Source: Elusimicrobia bacterium RIFCSPLOWO2_12_FULL_59_9
GTDB taxonomy: Bacteria > Elusimicrobiota > Elusimicrobia > O2-12-FULL-59-9
Direction: 5' to 3'
DNA length: 6,013 nt
Assembly: GCA_001800185.1 (NCBI GenBank)
Contig: MGUX01000063.1
Location: forward strand, 1 to 6,013
The notes under the pieces were generated by a model, which worked only from the letters and a program-made list of their open reading frames with translations, searched no databases and was not told the DNA's origin. Below are positions 5,528-6,013 of the stretch, piece by piece. The position numbers and the translations under genes are program-made. Numbering within the stretch: position 1 is the stretch's first letter; each line of letters begins with the position of its first letter.

Positions 5528-5556
5528 TTGACACCTGACGCGGAGTCTGGTATTTA
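5528..5556 (+). promoter_or_regulatory. Sigma70-type promoter of gene E
   Basis: A perfect -35 TTGACA (5528-5533), a 17-bp spacer and the -10 TATTTA (5551-5556) lie just upstream of gene E. The predicted start site near 5563 leaves a leader of under 20 nt that is almost entirely the ribosome binding site. This shows that E is a transcription unit independent of A-D. Confidence 0.75.
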
Positions 5557-5566
5557 TATTATTGAA

Positions 5567-5573
5567 AGAGGGG
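5567..5573 (+). promoter_or_regulatory. Ribosome binding site of gene E
   Basis: AGAGGGG lies 6 nt before the ATG at 5580. The next in-frame ATG (5592) has no comparable site and would shorten the basic n-region of the signal peptide. Confidence 0.7.
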
Positions 5574-5579
5574 ATTCCT

Positions 5580-6013
5580 ATGGTTCGACGCATGCGCTTG
5601 TGGCCGGTGTTTTTGTCGGCTGTTCTGCTGGCGGCTGCCGGAGCTCCGCCGGCAGCTGGCCCCGCCACCTTTCTGCCGGCAAAGGTCCACGGGCTCGGTG
5701 TCCCGCGCTACTCGGTCCCTTCCAAGAGCCTGCTGAGGACAGTCAGAGCCTTGCCCCTGTTTTCCGGTCGGGACGTCGCGCCGGAGGCCACCTATCCCCT
5801 GGCCCACGCGCTCGATCTCAAGGTCCGCGGGCAAATGGATCTGCGGGAAGGAGAAGATGCGGCCCAGGCGTTCGAGAGGCTGGTTGGGGAGGACCCGGAA
5901 AGGGCGCGGGCGCTCATGGAATCGGCCGTGGACGAGGCTGGCAAGGAGCTGGATGCCGGGGCGGCCTCGGCGCTTCGCCGTCTTTCCGAAAAAAAGGATT
6001 TTTCCGAAGAGGA
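5580..6013 (+). CDS. Gene E: exported protein of unknown function, 3'-partial
   Basis: The frame is open from the ATG at 5580 to the right edge, giving 144 codons with no stop, so the C-terminus is outside the window. Residues 1-26 form a clear signal peptide: basic Arg-rich start (MVRRMR), hydrophobic core WPVFLSAVLLAAA, then Ala/Pro residues with likely cleavage after Pro-Pro-Ala-Ala. No lipobox cysteine is present. The mature part begins with a Pro/Val/Ser-rich segment (about 30-75), followed by acidic, Ala/Leu/Arg-rich helices (about 85-140), possibly a pro-region or an export-associated helical domain of a larger protein. Strong third-position GC makes the coding assignment firm although the family is not recognised. 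It has its own promoter and shares no motif with B-D, so a functional link to that cluster is not shown. Confidence 0.86.
   Translation, partial: MVRRMRLWPVFLSAVLLAAAGAPPAAGPATFLPAKVHGLGVPRYSVPSKSLLRTVRALPLFSGRDVAPEATYPLAHALDLKVRGQMDLREGEDAAQAFERLVGEDPERARALMESAVDEAGKELDAGAASALRRLSEKKDFSEE

Larger units (their letters stand above)
5292..5579. other. Spacer between gene D and gene E
   Basis: This stretch marks the boundary of the A-D cluster. I see no convincing intrinsic terminator after D. It contains a 7-bp inverted repeat (CCGGCCG at 5411-5417, CGGCCGG at 5435-5441, 17-base loop), a small minus-strand ORF at 5336-5455, a perfect but poorly partnered TATAAT at 5480-5485, and the strong promoter of gene E at its right end. 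Confidence 0.6.

Overview
This window suggests a bacterial chromosome segment. Three proteins carry Sec signal peptides, starts are preceded by purine-rich Shine-Dalgarno sequences, and the last gene has a textbook sigma70-type promoter. The general style (secreted or membrane-anchored, Lys/Glu/Ala-rich proteins of no recognised family, moderately high GC) is compatible with a poorly sampled Gram-negative phylum, but nothing here fixes the taxon. There is no rRNA, tRNA, transposase, integrase, CRISPR array or recognisable enzyme.

Layout, left to right, all main genes on the + strand. Gene A (1-1161, probably cut at its 5' end by the window edge) encodes a cysteine-free, charged protein with a two-helix membrane hairpin and a 51-bp tandem repeat that makes a coiled-coil tail. 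Genes B (1226-2572), C (2715-4178) and D (4185-5291) are three tandem paralogues sharing one plan: signal peptide, cysteine-containing ectodomain, helical stalk, Gly/Pro-rich linker, a short 'SSP-S-NAAK' juxtamembrane motif, one membrane helix followed by a basic stop-transfer, and a cytoplasmic tail that differs in each copy. C and D are 6 bp apart. B and C are separated by 142 bp that may hold an internal promoter. A 288-bp spacer follows D, with at best a tiny minus-strand ORF. Gene E (5580 to the right edge) then starts a separate transcription unit encoding an unrelated, GC-rich exported protein that is cut by the window.

Interpretation (inference): A-D look like one membrane-spanning assembly. 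Three related receptor- or scaffold-like single-pass proteins present disulfide-stabilised heads outside, and charged tails meet the tails of the hairpin protein A inside. I do not recognise the family and assign no biochemical function. The most informative signals are the paired loss of two cysteines in D, which predicts the disulfide pattern; the mosaic of near-identical DNA islands between B and C, which suggests gene conversion or very strong constraint; and the combination of a conserved head with a variable tail.

Base composition changes along the window. A and the B-C spacer are AT-richer (sampled 60-base lines near 42% and 37% GC), whereas D and E are clearly GC-rich (a sampled D line is 65%).
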